A stretch of DNA of 64,000 nt from Psettodes erumei. Its lineage: Eukaryota > Chordata > Actinopteri > Pleuronectiformes > Psettodidae. Both the position numbers and the translations under genes were made by a program. The notes under the pieces are model-generated. The model saw nothing but the letters and a program-made list of their open reading frames with translations, searched no databases and had not been told where the DNA came from. Positions within the stretch are counted from its first letter, which is position 1. The number at the start of each line of letters is the position of its first letter. The stretch covers positions 613,001 through 677,000 of the forward strand of contig JAFBJZ010000290.1 in the NCBI GenBank assembly GCA_016785225.1, read 5' to 3'. This document shows positions 11,706 through 22,924 of the stretch, piece after piece.

Positions 11706-11987
11706 TGCCAGAAGGTATAGTGGGGATCTAGTGGGGAGTTTGAGAAAGTATTTGTTCTGTGCTGAGACTGTGATGTTTTTTGTGAGCTCACAAAAGTATC
11801 TGGTTATCCAAAGGTGCGCTCCTTGTGGTCAGCCATTGAGGAAATAACTGTCGGCGACCAAAGAGGAGCAGAATGCATTGGAAAGTGCTTTGCCAGGCCA
11901 CGTAGACCACTACATCCTGGATGGCACAGACAGAGTCCTCAAAATTCCCCAGAATGTTCTGGAGAGAATTGAGCAGCTCCCACATCA

Positions 11988-13515
11988 GGTGAGAGTTAAC
12001 CGGGTCCTGTTGTATACACAACACATGAGATTTGATTTTTTTTTCAGTCTGTATTGTAGGACAGTATTTTCATGATGCTTTTAAATCTCCACCAATGTCA
12101 GTCTAAATTGTCAACTTCCTTTTTATTCTATGTCCCATTGCAGTAAGAAAGAAAAATATTAGCTAATCCTAAAATTTCATTTTGGCTTAAATCCATCCAC
12201 AGTGATGTGTGTGTGTGTGTGTGTGTTTTTGGGACATTTTCTGGTACAAACAGCAACCTTGTTCGGACCAGTAGACATCATGGGCACCAAAGCCTCGTCC
12301 AAATATGCCAAATCGTCATTTCTGAGGTCCTGGTTGGGGCTTTGAGTTCAGCCGGCCACAATGAATGGACTGAAGTCAGTGCAGTGTCCTAATAAAAAAC
12401 AGCCGCGCAAACGTGTGTGCGCTGCCTCAGGTGGTTAGACTTTGTCCCAGACTGAGCCTCTTACAAAGCCATCATCCAAGTATTAGCATCAGTGAGAGTG
12501 CGTGTGTTGCTGTGGTAGTGTTGTTAGATTAAAGGCTTAACGTATGATGGCATTAGTGTCGGCTACCAGGAGCTGATCGCTGGAGAGCTTGTGTGTGTGT
12601 GTGTGTGTGGTGTGAATCCTGACGTCACAACACAGGCCCGGTGTCACTTTAATCCACTGATAAGTTTAAACATCAAAATTCACCAAAGTTTGAATGAGGC
12701 ACAGATATACATCAAAGAGTACAGTATGTACAGTACAAAAAAGAGAGACCGATGAAAGCAGTGAGAGAAACGGACAGAGGTTACGATACAAAATCCAAGG
12801 TGTAGGAAACATGCACTGAAACACGTGACAAATAGTTTACAACATGGGCTCGGTTTCACAGAGCTATGATGAAGACGGAGGCTTCGGACCAAACGTGTTC
12901 ATGAGCAGAAACTCGCGTGTCTTTGAGATAAGAGTCGTGATACACGGGAGACGGAGTGACAGTTTCCTCGGTAGCTTTCGGAAACAAGTGTTTGTGCGAC
13001 CGGTTCAGCATCACGACAAAGGAATACGAAAACATAAGTGTTTCAACAAGAGTACATCAAGGAAACAACAAAACATTTTTACCATTTTAAAATTCAATAT
13101 AGTGTCCCTCTTGACGTAATTCTAATTATAATTTGATTATACTGTCATCATGTGCAAAAGCTTTGTAATAATAAACAGAGATTGATATACAAGCAAAAAA
13201 AAAATCCACTGACTGAAACCACTGACCTGATAGTCCTATGAAACAAGGGTAACTTAATTTTTAACAACCTTACAATTAACCAAAATGACCAATATATTGT
13301 GTAACATTAATTAAGAGAAGTCCTCAAGTCTTTCAAGCCTGATTCCTCAAACAGATACAAAAACTGACTGCAGATGAGCGTAGATTTATCATCCTCATGT
13401 AGTTAAAGAAACGAATGCAGAAAAATTACTGTCTGGAAAACAATGATGTCGTTATCAATGCTTAGACGAGTCTGTGGCTCCAGCGATTTAAATTTTTTTT
13501 AAAATCTCAAATGGT
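11988..13515. other. Spacer between the plus-strand gene and the prox 3' end
   Basis: Holds a (GT)n array at 12205-12226, a segment at 12227-12390 that looks like an old interspersed repeat, the 19-bp word shared with 9973 at 12523-12541, and another short GT array near 12590. The reading frame at 12844-13119 is probably noncoding. No exon is supported. Confidence 0.4.
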
Positions 13516-13521
13516 TTTATT
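13516..13521 (-). terminator. Probable prox polyadenylation signal
   Basis: TTTATT on the plus strand (AATAAA on the minus strand) lies about 185 bases past the prox stop at 13706-13708. A more distal site would extend the 3' UTR toward 12.7 kb. Confidence 0.35.
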
Positions 13522-13705
13522 TTAAGTGAATGAATAATAAATAAACCAAACTGTAGAACTGGGTGGATTTCCTCACAAGTTCTCTCACTCTGAAATGGTA
13601 CAGTTGGAAGATGCTTCTACACTATTCCCTTCTTTCAGTGCATTTGTGTTTGTGCATGCTTTCTGTGCAGTTGTGTACCTGCACCAGATCCAGGCAGTTC
13701 GCTCA

Positions 13706-16700
13706 TCAGCCGACAGGACAACCAGGCAGTCTGAAGGCATCTGGTACAGGGCTGTCAAGCTTACAGATAATCTTATAAATCCCTTTCTTCCAGCAGGGGT
13801 CGCTGTCCCTCCCAGTCCAAATGGCTGAATAAAACTCCCTCAGAGCCACCTCGGACACTTCGATAAACCTCTCTGGGACCTGCAGGAAGAAATCCGGATG
13901 TCAGAGGATGAACTGGTAGGTTTGCACAGCTCAGTCTTAATGCTGTTGACACACTTGGAAGTGGGTTTCACAGATTTCATGCATAAAAAAAAATCAAGTT
14001 ATATTTTGGAAAACTTGTCTTCTGTCAGTTGTATGATCCCGACTGCTTGTAAGCGTATGTGCCTCCTCTAGCTGGTCAGTGACATCTAACACTCACATTA
14101 ATCATCTTGCTAATATAAAAAAGATATAATACAATTACTGTTTTTGGAACAGTAATATAGTATTACGATGTTGAGTAGAAGGCATAGTACGAGGAATACC
14201 CTTAAAATGTGAAGCTGTTAAAAGCTGCAAAGTTTATGAAAAATAGCAGCGCGCGTCAGCATACTTGATTTCCGTTTAGAAGATGACCTTATGCTAGTGT
14301 GTGATGTGGCCGGTTAGCTCAGTTGGTTAGAGCGTGGTGCTAATAACGCCAAGGTCGCGGGTTCGATCCCCGTACGGGCCACTTGCTGCTTTTGAAGTCC
14401 CCTACTGCAATGTCATCAGCAGTGCAGATACTTTAATAAGCTTAGACTTGATTTTCCAGGGATCTGAAACTCATTTGTCTTCGGTAAACTTGTGTGTTGT
14501 CAAATCTCATCATCACTGTTACACCTATGATTAAACTAAGCTATTGTTTAGCGATAATAGGAACAGAATGACGAAGTTAAACTTTTTTTTTTAGAAACGT
14601 ATGGAACAATTACACAGGTGTTAATGTTCTTCTTCCTCCCCTTCAAACTATGGACTTTATAGCAGGTTAGGAGAGTGCACTAACAGTGGAGAGGTTGTCG
14701 AGCGACATCTGAAATCATGCAGTGAAGTGCCCAGTTGAAACGCATGGCTAAATTAGTTCAGTCGGTCGGAGTGCAGTGCTGCTAATGCCAAGGTCGTGGG
14801 TTCGGGCCCTGTGGCCATTGTGCTTTGAAAGCGGACGCGTAACAAAAGACTAGCCGTTGCTCGATTATTATTTGTTCATCCCCAACCGCCCTATGTGTAT
14901 GTATGTATCGTTTGCATACTGTGTGCAGCATCTGTTCTCTATATTCATGGGGGAACAAAAAAGCACTTCCCGCACCTCTGAGTGAACATAGCGTTCATCG
15001 TAACGTGAACACGTGCCTGCAGCAGCAACAACTAGCTTTTCACACAAATTCACCCCACCAAGGCATCCTATATTTTACTATTACATACATTAGACGGTAT
15101 TGATGGTAACCTTGGAGTGCTACTCTATTCAAAAATATGTAAAACTGCTCAGCCATACAGCGATTAGAGAAAACGTGGCGCAAATCCGACTCAAGGTTGG
15201 CAATCCACAGAAAAAAAGGAAAGCATGCTTTTACCGCGCCGACAGCGCTATGAGGTGTCAAAGCACCCATCCAAGGACTACACCCAGCACAGCACAATTA
15301 GCTCGCTGAAAGCTGTGGCTGCGGGTTATGGCACGCTCTCCTTACCTGGTAGATGTTACTCTTATTGTAGTGCATGTTCAGGATGCGGTAAAGCTCCGTA
15401 TCGCGGCCCGCCCGCAGCTGACCCTCTCTGCCCAGACGAGGCGCACCGTCCCTGGGACACACAGTTAGACCAAATTCAGCCGTGACAAAAATTTTGTGGC
15501 GTATTTATTTAGGTATTATGTTTTTTGAGCCCTTGGATTGAAATAATGATAATTGTGGTATTGTATTAATTTCAAACTAATCCTGTACCTGTTTTCTTGA
15601 ATAGTAGTAGAAGCAGTAGTGGGAGTATTGAATAGGTCTATGAATATATAATATATAATTTCTGTGAATTTAGACATTGTCACAACTATCACTACCTTGG
15701 CTATTGAAAATTTCAGGCGCTATTAAAACTATCAGCTGAAACGGGAGGACATGAAGCGTAATTGCAAGCTGCTAGTTTATTGTAGCACAACTGTGGGGAA
15801 TTTTGCCAAGATCACGCAAAACAGAAAAGCCTGGATCACGACGCTGCGTTTGCTAACGATTCTGCAATCTACAAGTTACCGTACATCCAGGGTCACGTGC
15901 TCAGCATCTGATGCTTAAATCAGATTGAATGGCTGAAAGTCAAAATTCAGTAGCAGCATTCTGTAAAACACAGTCAAACAATGGATTTTTTTTTTTCCCT
16001 CGCAGCAACCAAGTTTAACGTGAACCGGTGCCAAACCAAACCAACCGGGTGAGAGCCTCGCGGACAGCCTGTCGTGCAAAGCGCTCCATCTGGATGTAGA
16101 AGAACTCTCTGAAGTTGCTGAACCATTTAATCATCTGGGAGGTCACGCAGCGGTTGAACTGGACCGTGGACGGGGGAAAACGGCAGGACAAGAAGGGAGA
16201 GCAGGTCAGGACCACAAGAGGCGGGCGGCGCTTATTAAGTGAGTCCGTTTCGCATTCACGGTGACGTTCCAGTTTAACTTCAAAGAGAGTGAAGTGCTAG
16301 TCAGAGAAACTTCTCATCACTCATATTGGAAAGTTGTTTTTTTCACAAAACTTTCAGTAGTATTCATTACAATATACTCTTTTGGATTTTGATTCAGTAA
16401 CAGCTAATATAATATAATATAAGTGTATGATTTCCAACTTAGTAGCCATATCACATCACATTCTGGTTATCTTAATGTACAGCTAGGTACATATCTTTAA
16501 AATTGAATGCTGTGGTTATGGACACTAAATATATGTTGTATATTTTGCTTTTATAGTAAGAAGAAAAATGTGGCTTTGAATTAAATGTTGCTCGATAGCC
16601 GACACGCACCTTGACGTCGGGGAAGTACGTCTTGAGTGTGTTGGAGCTGGGGTAGCGAGCGTAGAAGAACATGAGCTTGGCTTTCTTCAGATGACAGGGA

Positions 16701-18650
16701 GACAGGCCCTCCTGGGTGTATACATGAGGTCAGTCAAGGAACCACACGTGTCCTTGTAAACACACATTAGCGCGCACGCACACACACACACCTCTCACTC
16801 CTTAAAAGGCAAAAGGATATTCCCCCGCCTGTCAGGTAGAGCTCTCCTCCGTCCATCCCTCCCCCTCCCCTCATCCCCCCATCTCCCCTCATGCCCCGCT
16901 CCCTCTCTCTGCCTCCGTGAGCGTGGCGCGCGAGGGAGGGGTCCAGGTGGCCGAGCAAGGGGAGCGGGGGGAAGGAGGGGTGCGACGAGAACTCCAGGAA
17001 GGGGTCGGCGTTCAGGTAGTCCTTGCGGGACGGGGGCAGGTGGGGGAGCTGGGGGTGGTGGAGGGAGCGAGAGAAGAGCTGCTGCATGGAGTAGTGCAGC
17101 AGCGGGAGAGGGAGAGGGGGAGGCGGCGGGGGAGGAGGTGGCGGGGGCGCGGGGAAGGAAGAGGAGGAGGAGGAAGAGGAGGATGAAGTGGGATGGAAGG
17201 AGGAGGAGGAGGAGGAGGGGTCCTTGGGCTGCGAGGCAGGAGGTAGGAGGGGAGGGTGGGAAAGAGGAGGGGGGCGAGGTAGAGAGGGGTGATGCAGGGA
17301 GAGGTTTGGGTGGGAGGGATTCAGGTGAGTCGAGAGAGGCGGGCCCAGGAGCGGGTGGGCCTTTCGTACGTCGGGTGTCCTCGGCATTGTCAGGTCTGAG
17401 GGTCCCGCCGGCACGACGCTCCCGTTGCTCATCTTCAGGAGCTGCTTCTCCCTCTCTCCGTCCTGCTCCTCCTTACCTCGCGTCTTCTCCTCCCCCCTCC
17501 CTCTCGTCAACAGCCCCATCCACGCTCCCCTCTCCCTCCCTCCGTCGTTTCCCGCCTCAGAGGGGAGGAAGGAGATGGCGGCGGGAGGAGAGGACGGGGT
17601 GGAATCCGCTGTTTCGGTGTACAGGCGGAGGACCCGGTCGATGACCCGGGCCACGGCGCTGCCCAGCTCCAGCTTCAGCGCCTGGGCGAACTTCTGCCCC
17701 CCCTCGTCGCCCTCGTCTTCTATCGCCCCATCCCAGTCTCCTCTTAGCAGTCCTCCACAGTCCAACCACAACCCCGCTCCCTCCATCATGCCCTCCAAGT
17801 GCAAACCTCCTCCTCCTCTTCCTCTTTCCAGCCTTCCCTCCTTCTCCTTTTGCCTCTCCTCTCTCCGCTTGGGGGCATGGAAGTTATCAAAAGAGGAAGC
17901 AGAAAGAAGGGAAAAAGCCTCCTTTTCCATCTCTCCGCCGTCAATGTCCTCGTCATCATACAGCCCTTCTGTAATGTCCTCCTCTCCCATCATCACCACA
18001 TCTCTGTCTCCCCCATCTGCTGCTCCTCTGTTTCCGTTCCTGCACCTCCTCTTCTTCTTCTTCTCCTCTTCCTCTGCCATGTGCTTTTCCCCAAACGCCC
18101 TCCATACTTTCTCCTGCAGGGCCTGCAGTCTCTCTCTCGCCTCCTCCAGCTGCTCTTTCAGCTCTTCCCTCTCTCGCCTCTTGCCCTCCCTGCCCCCCTC
18201 CCGCCTCCTACCTCCCTCGTCAGCCTCTCCGTCCCTCTGTCGGCTCTCCAGTTTCATTCTCTTCACTTTCAAGAGGTCTTGGCTCCACTCTGCCACGAGA
18301 GCGACATCGCCGTGCCGCTTCTTGACCCCCAACAGGTCGTCCTCTCCGTCCAGGACTCCCTCCTCTCCTCCTTCCATCCCGCGCTCCACTTGTCCTTGTC
18401 CTTCCCTCCCCCCTCCGTCTTCCTCCAGATTTCTCTCCTCCAGGTGCCTGTGCGTGCTCAGGTTGGCGTTGATCTGCCCTGCACCCCTCCTGGACGCTCC
18501 ACCTGGCTGGAGGAGGTGATGGATGAGGGGAAAGCCGGGAGGTCTAAAGGTGGGAGGAGGGCGGCCTGCGCTGAGGCTGGGGATGAACGCCGGGGAGATC
18601 TGTCGAGCTGAGAGTGGGAGCAAATGCATGAATCTGGGGAGCAGAGTCAT
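13706..18650 (-). CDS. prox3: Prospero-homeobox transcription factor (PROX family)
   Basis: Exons in transcript order: a large exon beginning at 18677 (start ATG taken at 18650) and ending near 16770-16830, then 16610-16711, 16046-16158, 15346-15451 and 13706-13879. The last four join in phase and give a complete homeo-Prospero domain: EGLSPCHLKKAKLMFFYARY, KTYFPDVK, CVTSQMIKWFSNFREFFYIQ, MERFARQAV, ELYRILNMHYNKSN, VPERFIEVSEVALREFYSAI, WKKGIYKIICKLDSPVP. The large exon encodes an N-terminal basic/coiled segment (RREREELKEQLEEARERLQ, ALQEKVW) and a block (ALKLELGSAVARVIDRVLRL) matching conserved PROX regions. It also has Ser and Pro homopolymer runs. The protein is about 780 aa, near PROX1 length, and is a nuclear DNA-binding regulator. 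The prox3 assignment over prox1/2 is inference from divergence and location. The first start codon and the large-exon donor are unresolved. Confidence 0.85.
14308..14381 (+). tRNA. tRNA-Ile (anticodon AAT)
   Basis: A 74-nt cloverleaf: acceptor GGCCGGT with ACGGGCC, A box TTAGCTCAGTTGG, anticodon loop with AAT inside TGGTGCTAATAACGCCA, B box GGGTTCGATCCCC, discriminator A. One non-Watson-Crick G-G in the acceptor stem is the usual state for this isoacceptor as I remember it. A TTTT terminator begins nine bases downstream. It lies antisense in the prox intron between exons 15346-15451 and 13706-13879. Confidence 0.95.
14746..14817 (+). pseudogene. Decayed tRNA-Ile copy
   Basis: Seventy-two bases align with the tRNA-Ile at 14308 along their length: A-box-like TTAGTTCAGTCGG, GCTGCTAATGCCAAGGTCG, and a B-box-like GGGTTCGGGCC. 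The acceptor stem, D loop and B box carry substitutions and small deletions. The downstream flank TTGTGCTTTGAAAG also resembles the flank of the intact gene (CTTGCTGCTTTTGAAG), pointing to a local duplication and not retroposition. It is probably inactive. Confidence 0.75.
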
Positions 18651-18675
18651 CGAAAAGATCTGAGGGCGAATCCAT
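18544..18675 (-). promoter_or_regulatory. Overlapping upstream reading frame at the prox start
   Basis: The first ATG after the acceptor (CCTCAG, exon from 18677) is at 18675 and opens a 43-codon frame starting MDSPSDLFDDSAPQ that stops at 18544. The long prox frame begins 25 bases later at 18650 in another frame. As read, translation of prox would need leaky scanning or another promoter. A one-base error in the sequence could instead join the two frames. Confidence 0.4.
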
Positions 18676-18679
18676 CGCT

Positions 18680-20719
18680 GAGGAGAGGGACAAGGAGAGA
18701 ATAGTGACAGACATGCTGGTTTTCAGCTCTTCCAATTACACTTTCCACGCTGTGAAATATAGATAATGTCATACAATGATTCTGCTCACCTGCACCGCAA
18801 AACAGGCCTCCGTTCGACCAAAGGACGCAGCCGCTTTAATAATAATAAGAACGAGCGGCAATTTCCTTGCATAGGGCTGAAAAAAAATACAAGCATACGT
18901 TGTGAGAGTGTCGAAGTGTAAGTTGAGCCGACAAACACGAGCGTTCCGACGCAGGCTGATGTTCTCCTCCGCGCCTTTCATAGGAAGAAGACAGCGCGCG
19001 GCGGCTCTGACCGCAACCCGGCGGTCGACAGAGACAAAGAGGGTGTCAGCGCAGGTCAGCAGACTGGGGACCGGGCGGCGTGCCGGCGGTGCGGTAGGTT
19101 AACATCTGGCTCATGATCTTTGTCATGTGTCGCGCCCACCCACCCCCCACTTCACGCTATCTTTCCTGTTTCTCTCAACGAGCGCGCTGTCTAAGAAAGC
19201 GCCGTCATCATAAAAAGAGGTGGGCGATGAGTGTTTAAAAAAAATGACTGAACAGTTTCGCTAGGATGTCGTTTCCCTTACAGTTTAACTGGAAAATGTT
19301 GGATGTAGGTTGTTGGACAGTGTGATTCTGCAGGGCTTCCCTATAATACCTGGAAAAGCTTGTAAACCAGAGAATAGCAAACATTATACAATTACAGTAA
19401 ATCTCACTATTTAGTTATGATCAAAAACACATATCCCCATTGCGCTTTTTTTTTTTTTTTTTTTTTTTCAGTGCCTAACCTCCTTTCCCTCCGGACACCC
19501 CCATTCCCCCTATTCCTTCCTCTCTATTCCTCTCTCATCCTCTCTTCCTCTCCTCTCTCCCTTATCAGTTCAGGCAGCTTGTTAAGCGCTGTTTGATCAG
19601 AGTGTTTACCGTCAAACACGCAGTCACACACGCACGCACACACACACACACACTCGCATACACACAAAAGTGAAAAGAGGCTTGAGGGAGGGCTAACAAT
19701 GGTCAATGGTCCTTGGGGGAGTGAAATGGAGTGAGAGCGGCATGTATGTTTGCGTCTGTCTGTGTGTGTGTGTGTGTGTGTGTGTTTGCGCTTATACGAG
19801 AGTGTGTGTTCACAGTAGTCCTACTTAGCTTTGATAACACCCCTAATCCACTTCAGATGGATACACTGCCGCTCGCCCAACAGAAAGATGGATGGATGAT
19901 AAATGGACAGATGTGAGAGAGGTAGAGAAGGCAGTGAAAAATACAGAAAATATGAACACACACAAGACTATTGATGTGACTGGTGGCCATTTAAATTGAA
20001 AAGGTAGATAGATAGTTGGATGGATGGATGGATGATAGATAGATAGATAGATAGATAGATAAACCAGGGCATAGGTCCCCTGGTGCAACATGAAGAGAAT
20101 AATCCTCCTATAAATAGCTAAATATCAATTATTCAAATGCCCTCTCCTCTCCACTATAATACAGCCCAGATGGCAAGCCAGCCAATGCGCTTATATCAGG
20201 GACAGATTAGCTTTTCAAAGCCAGCGGAAAGCTGCACAAAATACAAACACTGAGCAGTGAAAATGAAAGCTGTTAACCACTGCGTTAGACTTAAAGAGCG
20301 GTGCGCTTGGACTGCCGGAGCTGTCACTGGGAGGACTGACAGCAGAGGGGACTGGTATTAAATAATATATGTTAGGTAATTTATATTTGGGTTAATGCGT
20401 TGATGGCCCTCGCTCTCGACGCTCAGGCAAACAGGTTAGGCTCCCTCTCTAATCTCTCTCATCAAATAATAGGACTTGCAGACCTATTTGCATGTATTCA
20501 AATATATACATATTTGTAGTAAAATTGACAGTAATGGAGGTTGGCTCTGTGAGCATGTTTCTAGTATTTCACATTTTATCAGTGGTCCACATCTGGGTTA
20601 ATTACTTCTGGGCATATAATACCTACGGGCTATATAACTTTGTTTATGCTATCTATCTATCTGTCTGTGCTGGAGTGAGAAACAGCATTCTGAATCATAA
20701 TGTTAGAGGCTTATGTTTG
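18680..20719. other. prox upstream intron or 5' flank
   Basis: No coding exon visible. It includes a CpG-rich patch at 18930-19130, a poly-T run at 19448-19469, GT/CA arrays at 19625-19655 and 19757-19785, and a tetranucleotide array at 20010-20061. Confidence 0.4.
20010..20061. repeat. (GATA)n / (GGAT)n tetranucleotide array
   Basis: GATG units pass into seven to eight GATA units. A short CTAT run also occurs at 20648-20661. Confidence 0.9.
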
Positions 20720-21450
20720 AAACCTCCGCGTGGCAGCATCTGCCGGTTCTGCCACGCGAGAGGAATCCGCTTTGCCTTTTTCTCACGCACGAGCTGTCAG
20801 TTTTTGTGTGGGGTGCGTGCGCGTGCGCGCGCGCGCCCGTCCGTGTCGCGTCCTGTGACTAATTGGCAGCGGTGGACTAATGTCGCAGTATGAAAGAGAG
20901 AGGGGGGGGGATAAACACGCGGAGAGAGCAGCGGAGCCCCGCAGCTTATTAAACGCGCTGAATTTGGAAACATTAGCTTCGCGAAGTTTTCTTTTTCTTT
21001 TTTTTTAAGAAAAGAAATTGAACTCACTCTCAGTCCCAGGCGACAGCTCCAGCGGTGTCCGCTCCCCGAAGCCTTCCGCTCCAGTGGCCGCTGCTGCGCG
21101 CTCCGCCTCGCTCGACTGTCTTCAGCTTGGCACCGGTCGGGCGTCGGACATTAGTGCGGGCACGAGTAGGAACCAGCCAGCGGCGGGTTACTCCTGCTAT
21201 TTCCCGTTCCCCGCGCCTCTTTATTTGTTCTCTCGGTTTTACTCTCACCTCCAGCCGCCTCCTCTTCTCTCTAGTTGTGTGAGCAGGGTTGTTGGGTTTT
21301 TTTCTCTCTCTCTCTCTCCTCTCATCTATCTCTGTCCGGCATCATCCTCACGCGGTGCTCCCGCTGTGGAGTGGTGCGCGGTGGGCGGGCGGGCGGGCTC
21401 GAGAGCTGTCCACTTGACGGTCCGGTCCCTCCCATGTTGGCATGACCCCC
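20720..21450 (-). promoter_or_regulatory. CpG-rich region, candidate prox promoter with noncoding exon
   Basis: CpG density is far above the surrounding DNA. On the minus strand a strong donor (AGA|GTGAGT, exon ending at 21028) faces the acceptor at 18678-18679 of the first prox coding exon, giving a plausible noncoding exon 1 and a 2.3-kb intron. No transcript evidence is available, and the plus-strand reading frames in this patch look incidental. Confidence 0.35.
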
Positions 21451-21457
21451 GGTATGT

Positions 21458-21466
21458 GCACGCGCG

Positions 21467-21532
<66 letters not shown>
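21458..21532. repeat. Alternating (CG)n-(CA)n array
   Basis: A block of about eight CG units runs directly into roughly 28 CA units, an uninterrupted purine-pyrimidine alternation of about 75 bp at the edge of the CpG-rich region. Confidence 0.95.
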
Positions 21533-21535
<3 letters not shown>

Positions 21536-22424
21536 GAAAGACGCCGGTTTAAATAGTATGAAATATTAGTCACTGCAAGTTAAAGCCATTACCTCTTTTG
21601 AAGATTCATGACACCCCCACGGGTTAATGAATTGTAGATGGTCAGGTCGCATTTCTCAAGGTCCAGCAGGCTTCATTTAAACAGTGTGACGGAGTTTTGA
21701 CAGCACATTTTCCCCTCCTGCAAAGCCTACAGTATATTCTCCACTGAAAGTCAGGTGGTCATTCATTAACAGTTTTATCTGGCCACAGGAATGTTTCTTT
21801 GAGATACAGAAACTGGTGCTGGAAACAGACAAGTGCAGTATCATCAAGCAGTTTTTTTTAAATAATGCTGTAAAAACAAAATAGGTAGCCTTTATATTAG
21901 CAAAAAATAATAATATTCTATTGAATTTTATCAATTTGTTACAGGTTATGTACGTTAAAAACATTAACGGGAAATTATGAGCACAAAGATTGCATATCTT
22001 TTGATGACCTGAAATTAGGAGAAGTACCCTGTTTGTCTGCCAGAAGGTTTTATTAACACAGAAACATCCTTTTTTTCAGCAGAACATGAAAGTGGATGCT
22101 TGACCTTGGGAGATGTGTTGCTACCTGTTGTTGGGAATGCCAGCCGTGTGAGCCTGTTTCCAAACTGTTAACAAGCCAGTTGACAGCCCTTCACTTTATC
22201 CGGTCGCTCCGTCTTTCTTTTCGCCATTTTTTGCAGATCATTTGTTTTTGTATCAACCGATGCATCACCTGAGTGACCCCCTCCTTCCCAATTCAGCCCC
22301 CACCCTTCTCTTTCTGTCTCATCACATCTCTGTCTTTCTCTACTTCTGATTAAAAATGGTTAGGCACTGACTGAAAGGTCGCAGTTGTTATGGAAACGGG
22401 GCCGGTAACAAAAGCTGGACACAC

Positions 22425-22450
22425 GGGTGGGGGGGGGGGGGTGGGGGGCA
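22425..22450 (+). repeat. Poly-G tract with quadruplex potential
   Basis: GGGT followed by a run of about fourteen G, then T and six more G. Confidence 0.85.
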
Positions 22451-22893
22451 CAGAGAGAAAAAGAGGGAGATGTGTCTGAATAAACATAAATATGCAGAGA
22501 GGAGGAGAGGGCAGGAAAGAGAAAAAGTGGGAGAGGTCTGAATAAATAAAAACATATGCAGGTGGGGGGGGTCATGAAATGATGGCTCCATCTGCAATAA
22601 TAAATAACAAAAGATAATACCAGGTTTTTGTCATTCGAGGAAGACAGTCCAACCACAAAGGTGTGTGTGTGTGTGTGTACATTTGGACAGAGTGGGAGAA
22701 TGCAATTGATAGATAATACATGGATCTGCCGCACAAGCTGGAGAATACTAAAAAGCACAAATTGTTCACAGAAAAGCTGTGTGTGTGTGTGTGAGTGAGT
22801 GAGTGAGTGCGGGAACATCATCTCTCTAAGGGCTCATATTATGTTAACCACTTAGACCAACATCAAACACGCTCTCTCTCTCTTTCTCTCCCT

Positions 22894-22924
<31 letters not shown>

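Noticed and set aside
12844..13119. 91-codon plus frame
   Set aside because: Noncoding spacer or prox 3' UTR; no splice structure or recognisable sequence.
17425..18519. 364-codon plus-strand frame (and a 270-codon frame at 17799-18611) across the prox locus
   Set aside because: Ser/Pro-rich antisense shadows of the low-complexity prox exon; no domain, and the minus strand has a recognisable PROX protein.
22870..22923. Possible regulatory GAGA/CT element
   Set aside because: It is a simple CT microsatellite with no adjoining gene or conserved motif.
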